Assembly: GCA_050953505.1 (NCBI GenBank)
Contig: JBMNMU010000001.1
Coordinates: forward strand, 1,302,001 to 1,366,000
DNA: 64,000 nt
Origin: JBMNMU01 sp050953505
GTDB taxonomy: Bacteria > Bacillota > Clostridia > Peptostreptococcales > Anaerovoracaceae
Reading direction: 5' to 3'
Shown here: positions 52,009 to 59,946 of the stretch, in pieces
Position numbering within the stretch: position 1 is the stretch's first letter
How the letters are laid out: every line of letters begins with the position of its first letter
The notes under the pieces: generated by a model
The model's input: the letters and a program-made list of their open reading frames with translations, nothing else
Databases searched by the model: none
What the model was told of the DNA's origin: nothing
Made by a program: the position numbers and the translations under genes

Positions 52009-54177
52009 TTAGAAAATCTGCCTTTCCAGCTTCTTATAGAGCTTATGCATTAGTTCGAATATGAAAATGATAATGATCCCGATGATTATTCCGAATAATA
52101 AGGAATAGCCTGTGCGAGCAAAGCCTAAATAAAGCGGGGTTCGTATATGCATAAAGGTGTTAATGACCGACGTAATTCCTACAACGGATGCCAACCCAAA
52201 AATAATTGGCCATAGTTTAAATTTCCTAATGGAAGTGTAAACCATCATCATCACTGCAGGGAAAGCAAATAGGAACTCCTTGGTTCGTGGCCTTGCCAAC
52301 AGATTGTCTTCCAAAGTATTTCTGAATAACATTTCAACACTTGATACTTCAATAGAAGAATCATGACCGGTTCTTAGTATATAGTACGCGCCGACTCCAA
52401 GCAACAGGGCACCGATAACTACCATCCAGACCTTGATACTAGCATTCATCAGATCCTTCAGATCTCCAAATTCCAGCCTCCCCGGCGTGCTTTTGCTTTT
52501 TCCAAATCCGTAATAAGCTAGGTATGCTATGATATAAAAAGCAAGTGGCAGCAGCTGGGCTAATTTAACCCCCCTAAAGATATCGATTTCCAGCATATAA
52601 TTAACGGATGAAATAGGAGCTGCAGTCATCATTCCTCCTAGGAATGAAATCACTACTGTGATTACCAATGTTACTATACCAAAGGCTATGATCCTGCTTA
52701 GCTTTTCTGTTTTCTTCATTCCATCTGCACAGCTCTTACTTTGTTTTACTAAAAATATAGTAGCAAGACAAGCAAAAACAACAGCTGCAGCAAAGCTGGT
52801 AATCAGCTCTGATAGACCCGGCATTAAGGCATAGGCGCCTAGCACTCCTAAGGTACCAAGTCCCGTCAATACGATTTTCCACCTTTTCCTTATTGGCAGT
52901 ACCGACCAGATTAACAATATTGCTGCTGCTACACAACCGATGGCCATAATTATTTTAGTAAATATACTTATTTGATAGGAATCCATAGGCTTAACTTTTC
53001 CAAATTGAAGATCATGCTGATCCAGCCTGTCCTTCAAATTTGAAAACATAGTTTTATACTCATCCACATCTGTCACGTATACATGCTGATCCTTAAATTC
53101 TTTAATGGGCTTATAATAAATTAACCGGATATTTCTTTCAGTAACAGCACGATATAAAGTGTTTTCGATTTCCTTAGCACCCTCATATTCATAATATTGG
53201 TAACGGTTCTGAATATAATCCCAAACACTAAATACCCTTACAGCATTATAATTGGTATCTTCCACCACTTCATTAACACCTAGCTGCAAAAGATTTTGTA
53301 GCTGTGTTGTATTTTCAATGAGCCCTAGGGTAATATTGTTTTCTGCGATATACCTACTGGCAATTTCAATTCCATCATCCTTGCCTATAATGGCTTCCCC
53401 GCCCACTATCATGTATTCAGGCGTAATACCTAATCTTTCATAGCTTGCGATTACTGCTTTTGCGTATTTGCTGTCATTCCAGCCTTTATAGCTAGATGTT
53501 CGAGGGACCATTTCCATACCGGCATCTAAAATGATCTTCACTTTTTCTGGTAAGAATCCATAGTTCAAATACATTAATTTTGAGCTTACAATATCACTTT
53601 TTTCTACAAAGCCTTTTTTTGTAGAATCCATGTATTTTACATTCTCGGTGAAAAGGGTTTCCTTTGCTGTTCCATTTAATAAAATATATCCACCCTCGCC
53701 GGTAGGATATATGAAATATTTTGCAGGCTGATATCTTTCCTGAATAGCATTTGCTACAAAATCAAAAGATTCCTTTGAAGCAGATTCAATTAGAAGGTCA
53801 TACTTATCAAAGCCATTTTCATATAAGGCATCTATAAAGCTATCGGGAAATCCTCCTTCCCAATCAGCATCCTTTAAAATGATATCCATTACATTGGCGC
53901 TAATAGGTAAATCAGTTTCTTCCATCAGCGTGACCATATTCTCTTCCAGTAAACCCACCTTTGTGATGCCCATATCCTTAAATTGTCTTAACCACCAGGA
54001 AACATCATGCTCAGACTGATCTGCCATAGCTTTGATTTCATTATAATCCAACACGATATCATATGTCTTATTTCTGCTCTCTGTTAACAGACGGCCTCCA
54101 ATAGTAATAAGTGCTATAATAAGGGCCAAAACAATGATACTGAATAATATCTTGTTCTCTTTTACCAGCAATTTCAT
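52009..54177 (-). CDS. DUF5693 family membrane protein
   Basis: A 722-aa protein. There is one N-terminal transmembrane helix (about 10-30) and an extracellular domain of about 370 residues with TIM-barrel-like repeats around YGFLPEKVKIILDAGMEMVP. Then come about eight to ten transmembrane helices from residue 405 to the end. Members almost always lie next to csaB and tagA/wecG in Firmicutes, as here, so a part in making or exporting a pyruvylated wall polymer is likely. The mechanism is unknown. Confidence 0.8.
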   Translation of the reverse strand: MKLLVKENKILFSIIVLALIIALITIGGRLLTESRNKTYDIVLDYNEIKAMADQSEHDVSWWLRQFKDMGITKVGLLEENMVTLMEETDLPISANVMDIILKDADWEGGFPDSFIDALYENGFDKYDLLIESASKESFDFVANAIQERYQPAKYFIYPTGEGGYILLNGTAKETLFTENVKYMDSTKKGFVEKSDIVSSKLMYLNYGFLPEKVKIILDAGMEMVPRTSSYKGWNDSKYAKAVIASYERLGITPEYMIVGGEAIIGKDDGIEIASRYIAENNITLGLIENTTQLQNLLQLGVNEVVEDTNYNAVRVFSVWDYIQNRYQYYEYEGAKEIENTLYRAVTERNIRLIYYKPIKEFKDQHVYVTDVDEYKTMFSNLKDRLDQHDLQFGKVKPMDSYQISIFTKIIMAIGCVAAAILLIWSVLPIRKRWKIVLTGLGTLGVLGAYALMPGLSELITSFAAAVVFACLATIFLVKQSKSCADGMKKTEKLSRIIAFGIVTLVITVVISFLGGMMTAAPISSVNYMLEIDIFRGVKLAQLLPLAFYIIAYLAYYGFGKSKSTPGRLEFGDLKDLMNASIKVWMVVIGALLLGVGAYYILRTGHDSSIEVSSVEMLFRNTLEDNLLARPRTKEFLFAFPAVMMMVYTSIRKFKLWPIIFGLASVVGITSVINTFMHIRTPLYLGFARTGYSLLFGIIIGIIIIFIFELMHKLYKKLERQIF

Positions 54178-54248
54178 CTTCTATTAAATCCTTCCTTTAT
54201 AAGATCACTATCCTCCATTGTACCTTTTTTCCCCCTTTGAGTAAAGAA

Positions 54249-54286
54249 GAAAAAAAGTGGCGATAGGATTCCTCCATTTCGCCACT
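54249..54286 (-). terminator. Terminator of the secreted protein gene
   Basis: AGTGGCGA (54256-54263) pairs with TCGCCACT (54279-54286); on the minus strand a run of T follows. It is 9 bases past the stop. Confidence 0.85.
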
Positions 54287-54294
54287 GTATTATA

Positions 54295-54720
54295 TTATTT
54301 TATCTCATAGGATCCTCTGACCATGACCCATATCTCTGTCGTGGCTTCTATGCCCCGACCGTCACTTCTTGGAATGAGTAGAAGATGATTTTGTCCAACA
54401 GAATGTCCTGTCATCAAGTCCTTAGCACCTGTTATGTCTGAAACTCCATTTGCTCCATTGTCTATTGCCGTGGCCTCGCCGCTTCTTAAAATAATCTCCG
54501 TACCCTCATGACCTATGAGTCTCTGTCCTGCTGACAATGAAACTGGCTCATAAGATTGAGAAGCCCCACCCCTTTGAAGCTTTGCAATTTGCTGGTCAAC
54601 ATAGCTTTTTGTCACAACTGGATCATCAGATGAGCCGGGGGTTGTAGCTGTAGCTCCTGCCACCATGGTTAGGCCTGATAGTGCAATTATTAATGTGAAG
54701 ATTGCTGCAACTTTTTTCAT
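54295..54720 (-). CDS. Small secreted protein of unknown function
   Basis: A 141-aa protein with a signal peptide (about 1-23, cut near AGA-TA). A Ser/Thr/Pro-rich stretch follows, then a short coiled-coil-like segment KSYVDQQIAKLQR (about 38-50), and a beta-rich domain with LSAGQRLIGHEGTEIILRSG. No membrane anchor or lipobox is visible. I do not recognise a named family; similar small proteins are common in Clostridia. The ATG at 54720 is 5 bases after GGAGG. It lies after mazF but has its own binding site and terminator. Confidence 0.7.
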   Translation of the reverse strand: MKKVAAIFTLIIALSGLTMVAGATATTPGSSDDPVVTKSYVDQQIAKLQRGGASQSYEPVSLSAGQRLIGHEGTEIILRSGEATAIDNGANGVSDITGAKDLMTGHSVGQNHLLLIPRSDGRGIEATTEIWVMVRGSYEIK

Positions 54721-54746
54721 CATATCCTCCGTAAAGTCTATTTAAA

Positions 54747-55088
54747 TTATAGAGCCAGGCTTACTGATAGGGCCTCATTGACATGCTCAATGATGTCCTG
54801 ATCCACCTTGCCAATTTTTTCTTTTAGCCTTTTCTTATCAATTGTCCTCAGCTGTTCCATAAGAACCACGGAATCTTTATTTAGTCCATGGCCTAAAGCG
54901 CCGATTTCAACATGAGTGGGCAATTTTGCCTTATTAATCTGTGAAGTTACTGCTGCTACTATGATTGTAGGACTATATTTATTGCCAATATCATTTTGCA
55001 CTACAAGTACGGGTCTTACCCCTCCTTGTTCTGAACCCACTACAGGGCTTAGGTCTGCAAAAAATATATCACCTTTCTTTACTATCAA
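54747..55088 (-). CDS. mazF: MazF/PemK-type mRNA interferase toxin
   Basis: A 113-aa ribosome-independent endoribonuclease, close in layout to Bacillus EndoA. KKGDIFFADLSPVVGSEQGG, RPVLVVQNDIGN and IIVAAVTSQ hold the fold and the catalytic Arg and Thr/Ser. The preferred start is a TTG at 55088, one base after the antitoxin stop; it gives the family's IVKKGDI beginning. A GTG at 55097 is too close to GGAGA. The immediate succession suggests coupled translation with the antitoxin. Confidence 0.92.
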   Translation of the reverse strand: MIVKKGDIFFADLSPVVGSEQGGVRPVLVVQNDIGNKYSPTIIVAAVTSQINKAKLPTHVEIGALGHGLNKDSVVLMEQLRTIDKKRLKEKIGKVDQDIIEHVNEALSVSLAL

Positions 55089-55089
55089 G

Positions 55090-55260
55090 TTATTCACTCT
55101 CCACTAAATATTTTTCATAGCTTTCCAGATTTTCTTTATCTAAAGAAAGACCTTCTTCTGAAAGGCTTACATTTAGTTTCCCCATTTCTTGATAGCCATT
55201 TTCCATCATATGGATTATATCTTTGTTCAAATATCTTTTGGCCTTGTTGTTGTTTGACAT
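55090..55260 (-). CDS. Short MazE/EndoAI-type antitoxin lacking a DNA-binding domain
   Basis: A 56-aa protein, MSNNNKAKRYLNKD to YLVESE. The part NGYQEMGKLNVSLSEEGL matches the toxin-binding half of EndoAI/CopG-type antitoxins (compare their GY-x-E-M-x-K-I-N). The usual N-terminal ribbon-helix-helix of 40-45 residues is missing: a TGA lies two codons before the ATG, and GAGGTG is correctly spaced, so the short start is real. It precedes mazF directly. Neutralising MazF seems likely; autorepression by DNA binding does not. Confidence 0.75.
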   Translation of the reverse strand: MSNNNKAKRYLNKDIIHMMENGYQEMGKLNVSLSEEGLSLDKENLESYEKYLVESE

Positions 55261-55282
55261 TTGTCACCTCATTCTATATTAC

Positions 55283-55311
55283 ATTCTGTCTAATTACATA
55301 TTAGTCAGAAT
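55283..55311 (-). promoter_or_regulatory. Inverted repeat upstream of the antitoxin gene
   Basis: ATTCTGTCTAAT (55283-55294) and ATTAGTCAGAAT (55300-55311) are inverted with 11 of 12 matches and a 5-base spacer, 22 bases before the antitoxin ATG. It is an operator-like site for an unknown regulator. Confidence 0.5.
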
Positions 55312-55416
55312 TTATCTAGAAATTTCAGCAATTAATAACTGCTAGAAATTTTAGAGTAAGATATACGCTATTCTAGTAAATATTATATTAGCTGGTATAC
55401 CTGTCTGTCAAATGCC

Positions 55417-56289
55417 TTATTTCACCAAATGATATTTTCCGTTAATGGTTTTCTTTATTGCCGGGGAAATTCCTTCAGCTATGTCTGATGCAATTAAACC
55501 ATACTCTCCCATCTGGTCGGCTTTCATGTCTCCTGCTAATCCATGCAGGTACACGCCCACCGTAGCTGCAGCCTCTACGTTCAAACCTTGACCTAATAAT
55601 GCTACTATTAAGCCGGTTAGAACATCTCCGCTACCGCCTGTTGCCATTCCGGGATTTCCTGTTGTATTAATATATGTTTTTCCTTCCGGAGTTGCCACAA
55701 TGCTGCCTGCACCTTTAAGTACTACCACCGCGCCGGTCTCCATTGCAAGGGCTTTCGCTGATCCAACTCTGTCCTCATTTATATCCGTTGCTTTTACTTT
55801 TAAAAGCCTAGCAGCCTCGCCAGGATGAGGAGTTATAATCAACTTAGCCTTTGTATCCTTCATTACCGATAAATCATGGCTCAATATATTTAAGCCATCT
55901 GCGTCAATCACAACAGGCTTATTATTATCCTTTAAAATTTTATTTATATATTCTAAGTTCTCAGCATCATCCCCTAGTCCAGGACCTATTGCAATGGCGT
56001 GATATTGCAAAGTTTCCTTTAGTAAACGATCTCTGGACATACATGTTGCTTCAGGCACTGCTATTTGTATAATATGAAATAGCTCTTCAGGTATAGATAC
56101 CTGAACAAGGCCTGCCCCACCTCTAAGTGCTCCTCTTGCACATAGTACAGCCGCCCCAGCCATGCCTTTCGATCCGGCAACGATTAAAATTCTTCCGCAG
56201 TCTCCTTTATGTATGTCCTTTTTTCGTTCCTTAATGAAAGTATTAACAAAAGCTTCATTTATTAAACCAACATTTTCACTTTTTTTCAT
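55417..56289 (-). CDS. nnrD: ADP-dependent NAD(P)H-hydrate dehydratase
   Basis: A 290-aa ribokinase-fold repair enzyme that restores NAD(P)H from its hydrated form. GDCGRILIVAGSKGMAGAA near 28, the GPGLGDD segment and TGGSGDVLTGLI with the catalytic Asp near 228 are diagnostic. The usual fused N-terminal epimerase (NnrE) is absent, so that activity must be encoded elsewhere. In related genomes alanine racemase and the mazE-mazF pair follow this gene; here alr is missing. Confidence 0.93.
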   Translation of the reverse strand: MKKSENVGLINEAFVNTFIKERKKDIHKGDCGRILIVAGSKGMAGAAVLCARGALRGGAGLVQVSIPEELFHIIQIAVPEATCMSRDRLLKETLQYHAIAIGPGLGDDAENLEYINKILKDNNKPVVIDADGLNILSHDLSVMKDTKAKLIITPHPGEAARLLKVKATDINEDRVGSAKALAMETGAVVVLKGAGSIVATPEGKTYINTTGNPGMATGGSGDVLTGLIVALLGQGLNVEAAATVGVYLHGLAGDMKADQMGEYGLIASDIAEGISPAIKKTINGKYHLVK

Positions 56290-56317
56290 TATTCTATCCG
56301 TTCCACTAACAAACCTT

Positions 56318-57688
56318 TTATATCCCTAAAATTAGAGATGCCAAGAAAAAGTAAGTAATAACAGTAATCATATCCGTAATAGATGCAATCACTGGACTGG
56401 CCATTAGTGCAGGGTCAATATGGGCCTTTTTTGCACCAAGTGGTAGAAGTCCTCCGATTACCTTTGCAAACATAATGATACAAATCATGGAGCAGCTGAC
56501 TGTCAGCCCAATTAAAATACCTTCCCCATCTATGAAAAATATTTTAAGGAAGTTCAGTATGCTAAGGATTGTACCTGCTACAAGGCTAACTCTTAACTCT
56601 TTCCAGAACACTTTGCCCGCATCCTTTAGAGTAACTTCCCCAGTAGCCAACCCTCTTATTATTAAAGAAGCAGGCTGAGCCCCGGAATTTCCACCGGTTC
56701 CCATAAGTAAAGGCAAATATGCAACCAATACAATGACTTGGGATAATAAAGCCTCAAATCGCGTTATGATTAAGCCAGTAATCATCAGAGATACCATTAG
56801 AAAAAAAAGCCAAGGAAGCCTATCTCTAACATGTTTAAATACGCCCATGTCCAGGTATTCTTCAGTAGATGCAGCTACACCGGCCATCTTCTGAAAGTCT
56901 TCTGTAATTTCCTCCTCGATTACATCCAATATATCATCAACGGTAATAATTCCTACCAAACGCTTTTCATTATCCACTACAGGCATAGCTAAAAAACCAT
57001 ATCTTGTAAACAAATCCGAAACATCTTCCTGGTCATCTAAGACATTTACATAAATGATGTCTTCGTGCATAAGATTTTCAATAGTTTCACTTGTGTCGGA
57101 AATCACTAGCGTCCTAAGTGATACAATACCGATAAGCTTTCTGCCTGCATCCTTGACATAGCAGGTATAAACGGTTTCCCTATCCATCCCCTCGGCCTTA
57201 ATATGTGCAAGGGCTTCTCCCACTGTCATTTGCCTTTGCAGGCTGATGTAATCCGGTGTCATAAGGCTTCCGGCGCTACCTTCAGGATAATTTAAAAATG
57301 TATTTATCTGCTTACGCTCTTCTTTTGTTGATTGCTCCAGTATTTTATCCACCAGATTAGCCGGTAATTCCTCTAATACATCAATCATATCGTCAAAAGA
57401 AAGCTCATCTAATATATGAACAATTTCCTTATCCGTTATACTATTAATAATTCTAAGCTGATCGTCAATTGGTAGATAGGCAAATACCTCTACAGAAATA
57501 TCCTTTGGCAAGGTTCTATAAAGAGCAATGGCTTTATCGATACCCAGCTTCTCGATAATTTCTTCAATAATTTCAGCTATGTCAACCTCGTTGTGCAATA
57601 ATAATTCGTCACGAGCTTTTATATATTTTTTTTCTTCAATAAGATTTAAGATGTTCTGAATTGCTAGATCTAACTTTTCATTTTCCAT
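56318..57688 (-). CDS. mgtE: Magnesium transporter MgtE
   Basis: A 456-aa Mg2+ channel. A superhelical N domain (about 1-130), a CBS pair (about 135-255, with GIITVDDILDVIEEE) and a plug helix lead into five transmembrane helices. GGNSGAQPASLIIRGLATG and the pore region mark the family. Cytosolic Mg2+ binding to the N and CBS domains closes the pore. The 438-bp region upstream holds an unusual leader (short ORF and two hairpins) instead of an M-box. AGGGAGG lies 7 bases before the ATG. Confidence 0.94.
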   Translation of the reverse strand: MENEKLDLAIQNILNLIEEKKYIKARDELLLHNEVDIAEIIEEIIEKLGIDKAIALYRTLPKDISVEVFAYLPIDDQLRIINSITDKEIVHILDELSFDDMIDVLEELPANLVDKILEQSTKEERKQINTFLNYPEGSAGSLMTPDYISLQRQMTVGEALAHIKAEGMDRETVYTCYVKDAGRKLIGIVSLRTLVISDTSETIENLMHEDIIYVNVLDDQEDVSDLFTRYGFLAMPVVDNEKRLVGIITVDDILDVIEEEITEDFQKMAGVAASTEEYLDMGVFKHVRDRLPWLFFLMVSLMITGLIITRFEALLSQVIVLVAYLPLLMGTGGNSGAQPASLIIRGLATGEVTLKDAGKVFWKELRVSLVAGTILSILNFLKIFFIDGEGILIGLTVSCSMICIIMFAKVIGGLLPLGAKKAHIDPALMASPVIASITDMITVITYFFLASLILGI

Positions 57689-57725
57689 TGGTGTTCCCTC
57701 CCTTTACATATAGTGTCAGAGCAAA

Positions 57726-57763
57726 GAAAAACTATCCCAACTTCAAATGTTATTCAGATAGCC
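57726..57763 (-). terminator. Terminator-like hairpin in the mgtE leader
   Basis: On the minus strand CTATC (57761-57757) pairs with GATAG (57736-57732). The stem extends outward by G-T and A-T pairs that use the last T-run, TTTTTCTTT. It begins right after the stop of the upstream ORF and 38 bases before mgtE. Confidence 0.5.
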
Positions 57764-57765
57764 TT

Positions 57766-57864
57766 TTAATGACTAATAGATACTTCGGAGTTGAACCAAC
57801 GATTAAAAGTAAGGATATTTTTCATTTTTTTATTCACTGACTTCTGACTCGGACCAATATCCAA
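57766..57864 (-). CDS. Candidate leader peptide (uORF) of mgtE
   Basis: A 32-codon ORF, MDIGPSQKSVNKK to SEVSISH, from a TTG at 57864. GGAGTGAG lies 8 bases upstream. The TAA (57768-57766) directly abuts the terminator-like hairpin. The peptide has one Pro and a lysine-rich middle and is not hydrophobic. It resembles no leader peptide I know, but its placement between promoter and hairpin is that of a translation-controlled attenuator. Coding is unproven. Confidence 0.45.
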   Translation of the reverse strand: MDIGPSQKSVNKKMKNILTFNRWFNSEVSISH

Positions 57865-57883
57865 TACTCTCACTCCTTTTTAG

Positions 57884-57916
57884 AAAAAACTATGGCTAGT
57901 GTAATTCACTAGCCAT
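57884..57916 (-). terminator. 5' stem-loop with T-run at the mgtE transcript start
   Basis: ATGGCTAGTG and CACTAGCCAT form a perfect 10-bp stem with a 5-base loop; on the minus strand AGTTTTTT follows. It overlaps the predicted transcription start, so it may be a 5' stabiliser or an early terminator for transcripts from farther upstream. Confidence 0.6.
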
Positions 57917-57919
57917 GAA

Positions 57920-57949
57920 ATTATACCTTATTTCTGCTTGTTAATGCAA
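57920..57949 (-). promoter_or_regulatory. Promoter of mgtE
   Basis: TTGCAT (57949-57944), 18-base spacer, TATAAT (57925-57920). A second candidate has TTGACA at 57979-57974, 16-base spacer, TAAAAA at 57957-57952; its -35 is 8 bases from palindrome copy 2. Confidence 0.6.
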
Positions 57950-57986
57950 GTTTTTTATCTTAATGAAGAAATTTGTCAAAGTAAAG

Positions 57987-58048
57987 CTGCCAGAGACCGA
58001 GAGATGATTGGCCGTGGCCACGGCCAATCATCTCTCGGTCTCTGGCAG
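57987..58048. repeat. Palindromic repeat element, copy 2 (62-bp perfect palindrome)
   Basis: 57987-58017 and 58018-58048 are exact reverse complements with no spacer, centred on GTGGCCAC. Compared with copy 1, 27 of 31 positions per arm agree, and the four differences are compensated in the other arm. It lies between the divergent mgtE and ilvD promoters, so here it is not a simple transcription terminator. Confidence 0.95.
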
Positions 58049-58063
58049 GAGAATAAGTAAGTA

Positions 58064-58092
58064 TTTAAATTTTATACGATCTAAGGTATAAT
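58064..58092 (+). promoter_or_regulatory. Putative promoter of ilvD
   Basis: TTTAAA (58064-58069), 17-base spacer and TATAAT (58087-58092), 35 bases before the ATG. No T-box or other leader fits in the short remaining space. Confidence 0.55.
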
Positions 58093-58126
58093 GAAGGCTA
58101 GGTTATCAAATATGGAGGTTTCAATA

Positions 58127-59788
58127 ATGAATAGTGATAAAATAAAAAGTGGGCCATCGGGCGCACCGGTACGTTCCTTGTTTTATGGAATGGGATACAT
58201 CAAGGAAGAAATTGAGAGACCATTAATCGGAATCGTTAATTCCCATAATGAAGTTGTTCCTGGTCACATGCTTTTGGATCGTATTGCTGAAGCAGCGAAA
58301 AGAGGCGTGCTTCTAGCTGGTGGCAACCCAGTTGAGTTTCCAGCCATTGGGATTTGCGATGGAATAGCAATGGGACATGAAGGGATGAAGTACCCTCTTG
58401 CTAGTCGTGAGCTTATTGCAGATTCAATCGAATCCATGGCAAGAGGCCATGCTTTTGATGGTTTGGTCTTAATCCCCAACTGTGACAAAATTGTTCCTGG
58501 TATGTTAATGGCTGCAGCAAGGTTAAACATTCCTTCAGTAGTAGTCAGTGGTGGTGCTATGAGGGCTGGATTCAAAGACGGCAATGTACTGGACTTCAAT
58601 AGCATTATGGAAAAGCTGGGATCCTTTAAAAACGGTGAATGCACAGAGGATGAATTGGAAGATATTGCCCTTAATGCCTGTCCAGGCTGTGGTTCCTGCT
58701 CTGGTCTATTTACTGCAAATAGCATGAACTGTTTAACAGAAGTGCTTGGAATGGGACTTCCTTATAATGGAACGGCTTTATGCGATAGCGGTGAAAGAAT
58801 TAGAATTGCCAAGATGGCCGGGGTTAAAATTATGGAAATGGTGGAAAAGGATATCAGACCTCGTGACATTCTGACTGAAAATGCCTTCCGCAATGCCATT
58901 ACAGTAGATATGGCTATGGCAGGATCTACAAACACCGTACTTCATTTACCTGCCATTGCTCATGAAGCGGGAATTAAACTAGAATTAGATCTATTTGATG
59001 AGCTTAGTGACAAAACACCTTATCTTACAAAATTAAGCCCAAGTGGTCATCATCATATTGAAGATCTCCACAGAGCTGGTGGAATCCCAGCATTAATGAA
59101 TGAACTAGCTAAAAAGAATTTAATTATTGAGGACTGTATGACGGTAACAGGTAAAACCATAGGTGAAAACATTTCTTTCTCACCTGTTGGAAATTATAGT
59201 GTCATCATGCCTATTGATAAGCCTTATCGAAATCGTGGTGGACTTGCCATATTAAGTGGAAATCTGGCTCCCGATGGTGCAGTGGTTAAAGAATCTGCTG
59301 TTGCTGAGGAAATGCTGAAGCACTCCGGTCCTGCTGTGGTGTTTAATTCTGAAGAAGAAGCATCAGAAGCTATTTGGGGCAAGAAAATTAAAAAGGGTGA
59401 CATTATCGTTATTCGCTATGAAGGTCCAAAAGGTGGACCTGGCATGAGAGAAATGCTTTCTCCAACCTCATCAATTGCTGGTATGGGATTGGACAAGGAT
59501 GTTGCACTTCTTACTGATGGTAGATTTTCAGGAGCATCAAGAGGGGCTTCCATAGGTCATATCTCACCAGAAGCGATGAGTGGTGGTCTTATTGGTCTAC
59601 TAAAGGATGGGGATATCATTCATATTGACATTCCTGGCAGAAAGCTCTCAGTAGATCTTACTGATGAAGAGATTGCAAAAAGAAAGGCAGAATATGTGCA
59701 GCCTGAACCCAAGATAAAATCTGGTTATCTAGCTAGATATTCTAAGTTGGTAACCTCTGCGAACACTGGTGCAATATTAGAAGTCTAA
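58127..59788 (+). CDS. ilvD: Dihydroxy-acid dehydratase
   Basis: A 553-aa iron-sulfur dehydratase of valine and isoleucine synthesis. NSHNEVVPGHM near 42, CDGIAMGH, PNCDKIVPGM and CPGCGSCSG hold the cluster cysteines and the active site; KGGPGMREML and DGRFSG mark the C-terminal domain. The ATG at 58127 has GGAGG 8 bases upstream; the in-frame ATGs at 58091 and 58112 lack sites. No other ilv or leu genes are adjacent. The organism thus seems able both to import (liv) and to make branched-chain amino acids. Confidence 0.96.
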   Translation: MNSDKIKSGPSGAPVRSLFYGMGYIKEEIERPLIGIVNSHNEVVPGHMLLDRIAEAAKRGVLLAGGNPVEFPAIGICDGIAMGHEGMKYPLASRELIADSIESMARGHAFDGLVLIPNCDKIVPGMLMAAARLNIPSVVVSGGAMRAGFKDGNVLDFNSIMEKLGSFKNGECTEDELEDIALNACPGCGSCSGLFTANSMNCLTEVLGMGLPYNGTALCDSGERIRIAKMAGVKIMEMVEKDIRPRDILTENAFRNAITVDMAMAGSTNTVLHLPAIAHEAGIKLELDLFDELSDKTPYLTKLSPSGHHHIEDLHRAGGIPALMNELAKKNLIIEDCMTVTGKTIGENISFSPVGNYSVIMPIDKPYRNRGGLAILSGNLAPDGAVVKESAVAEEMLKHSGPAVVFNSEEEASEAIWGKKIKKGDIIVIRYEGPKGGPGMREMLSPTSSIAGMGLDKDVALLTDGRFSGASRGASIGHISPEAMSGGLIGLLKDGDIIHIDIPGRKLSVDLTDEEIAKRKAEYVQPEPKIKSGYLARYSKLVTSANTGAILEV

Positions 59789-59815
59789 TTATTGTGTCGC
59801 ATTCTCAGATAACGG

Positions 59816-59853
59816 GTAGGACCTTGTGATTCATTAAAATCAGAAGGTCTTAC
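59816..59853 (+). terminator. Terminator-like hairpin after ilvD
   Basis: GTAGGACCTTGTGATT pairs with AATCAGAAGGTCTTAC with one mismatch and one G-T pair, then TTATTTT. The T-run is weak. Confidence 0.6.
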
Positions 59854-59946
59854 TTATTTTAAATGCTTTATTCATGCTACATCCGTTTTTATTATACCTC
59901 TTATTAATCCAGCTTTTCCCTAACAGATAGCCGAAAGAGCTGTTCA

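Noticed and set aside
57689..57900. M-box (magnesium) riboswitch before mgtE
   Set aside because: The conserved M-box blocks I would expect are not present on the minus strand; the leader has a short ORF and hairpins instead.
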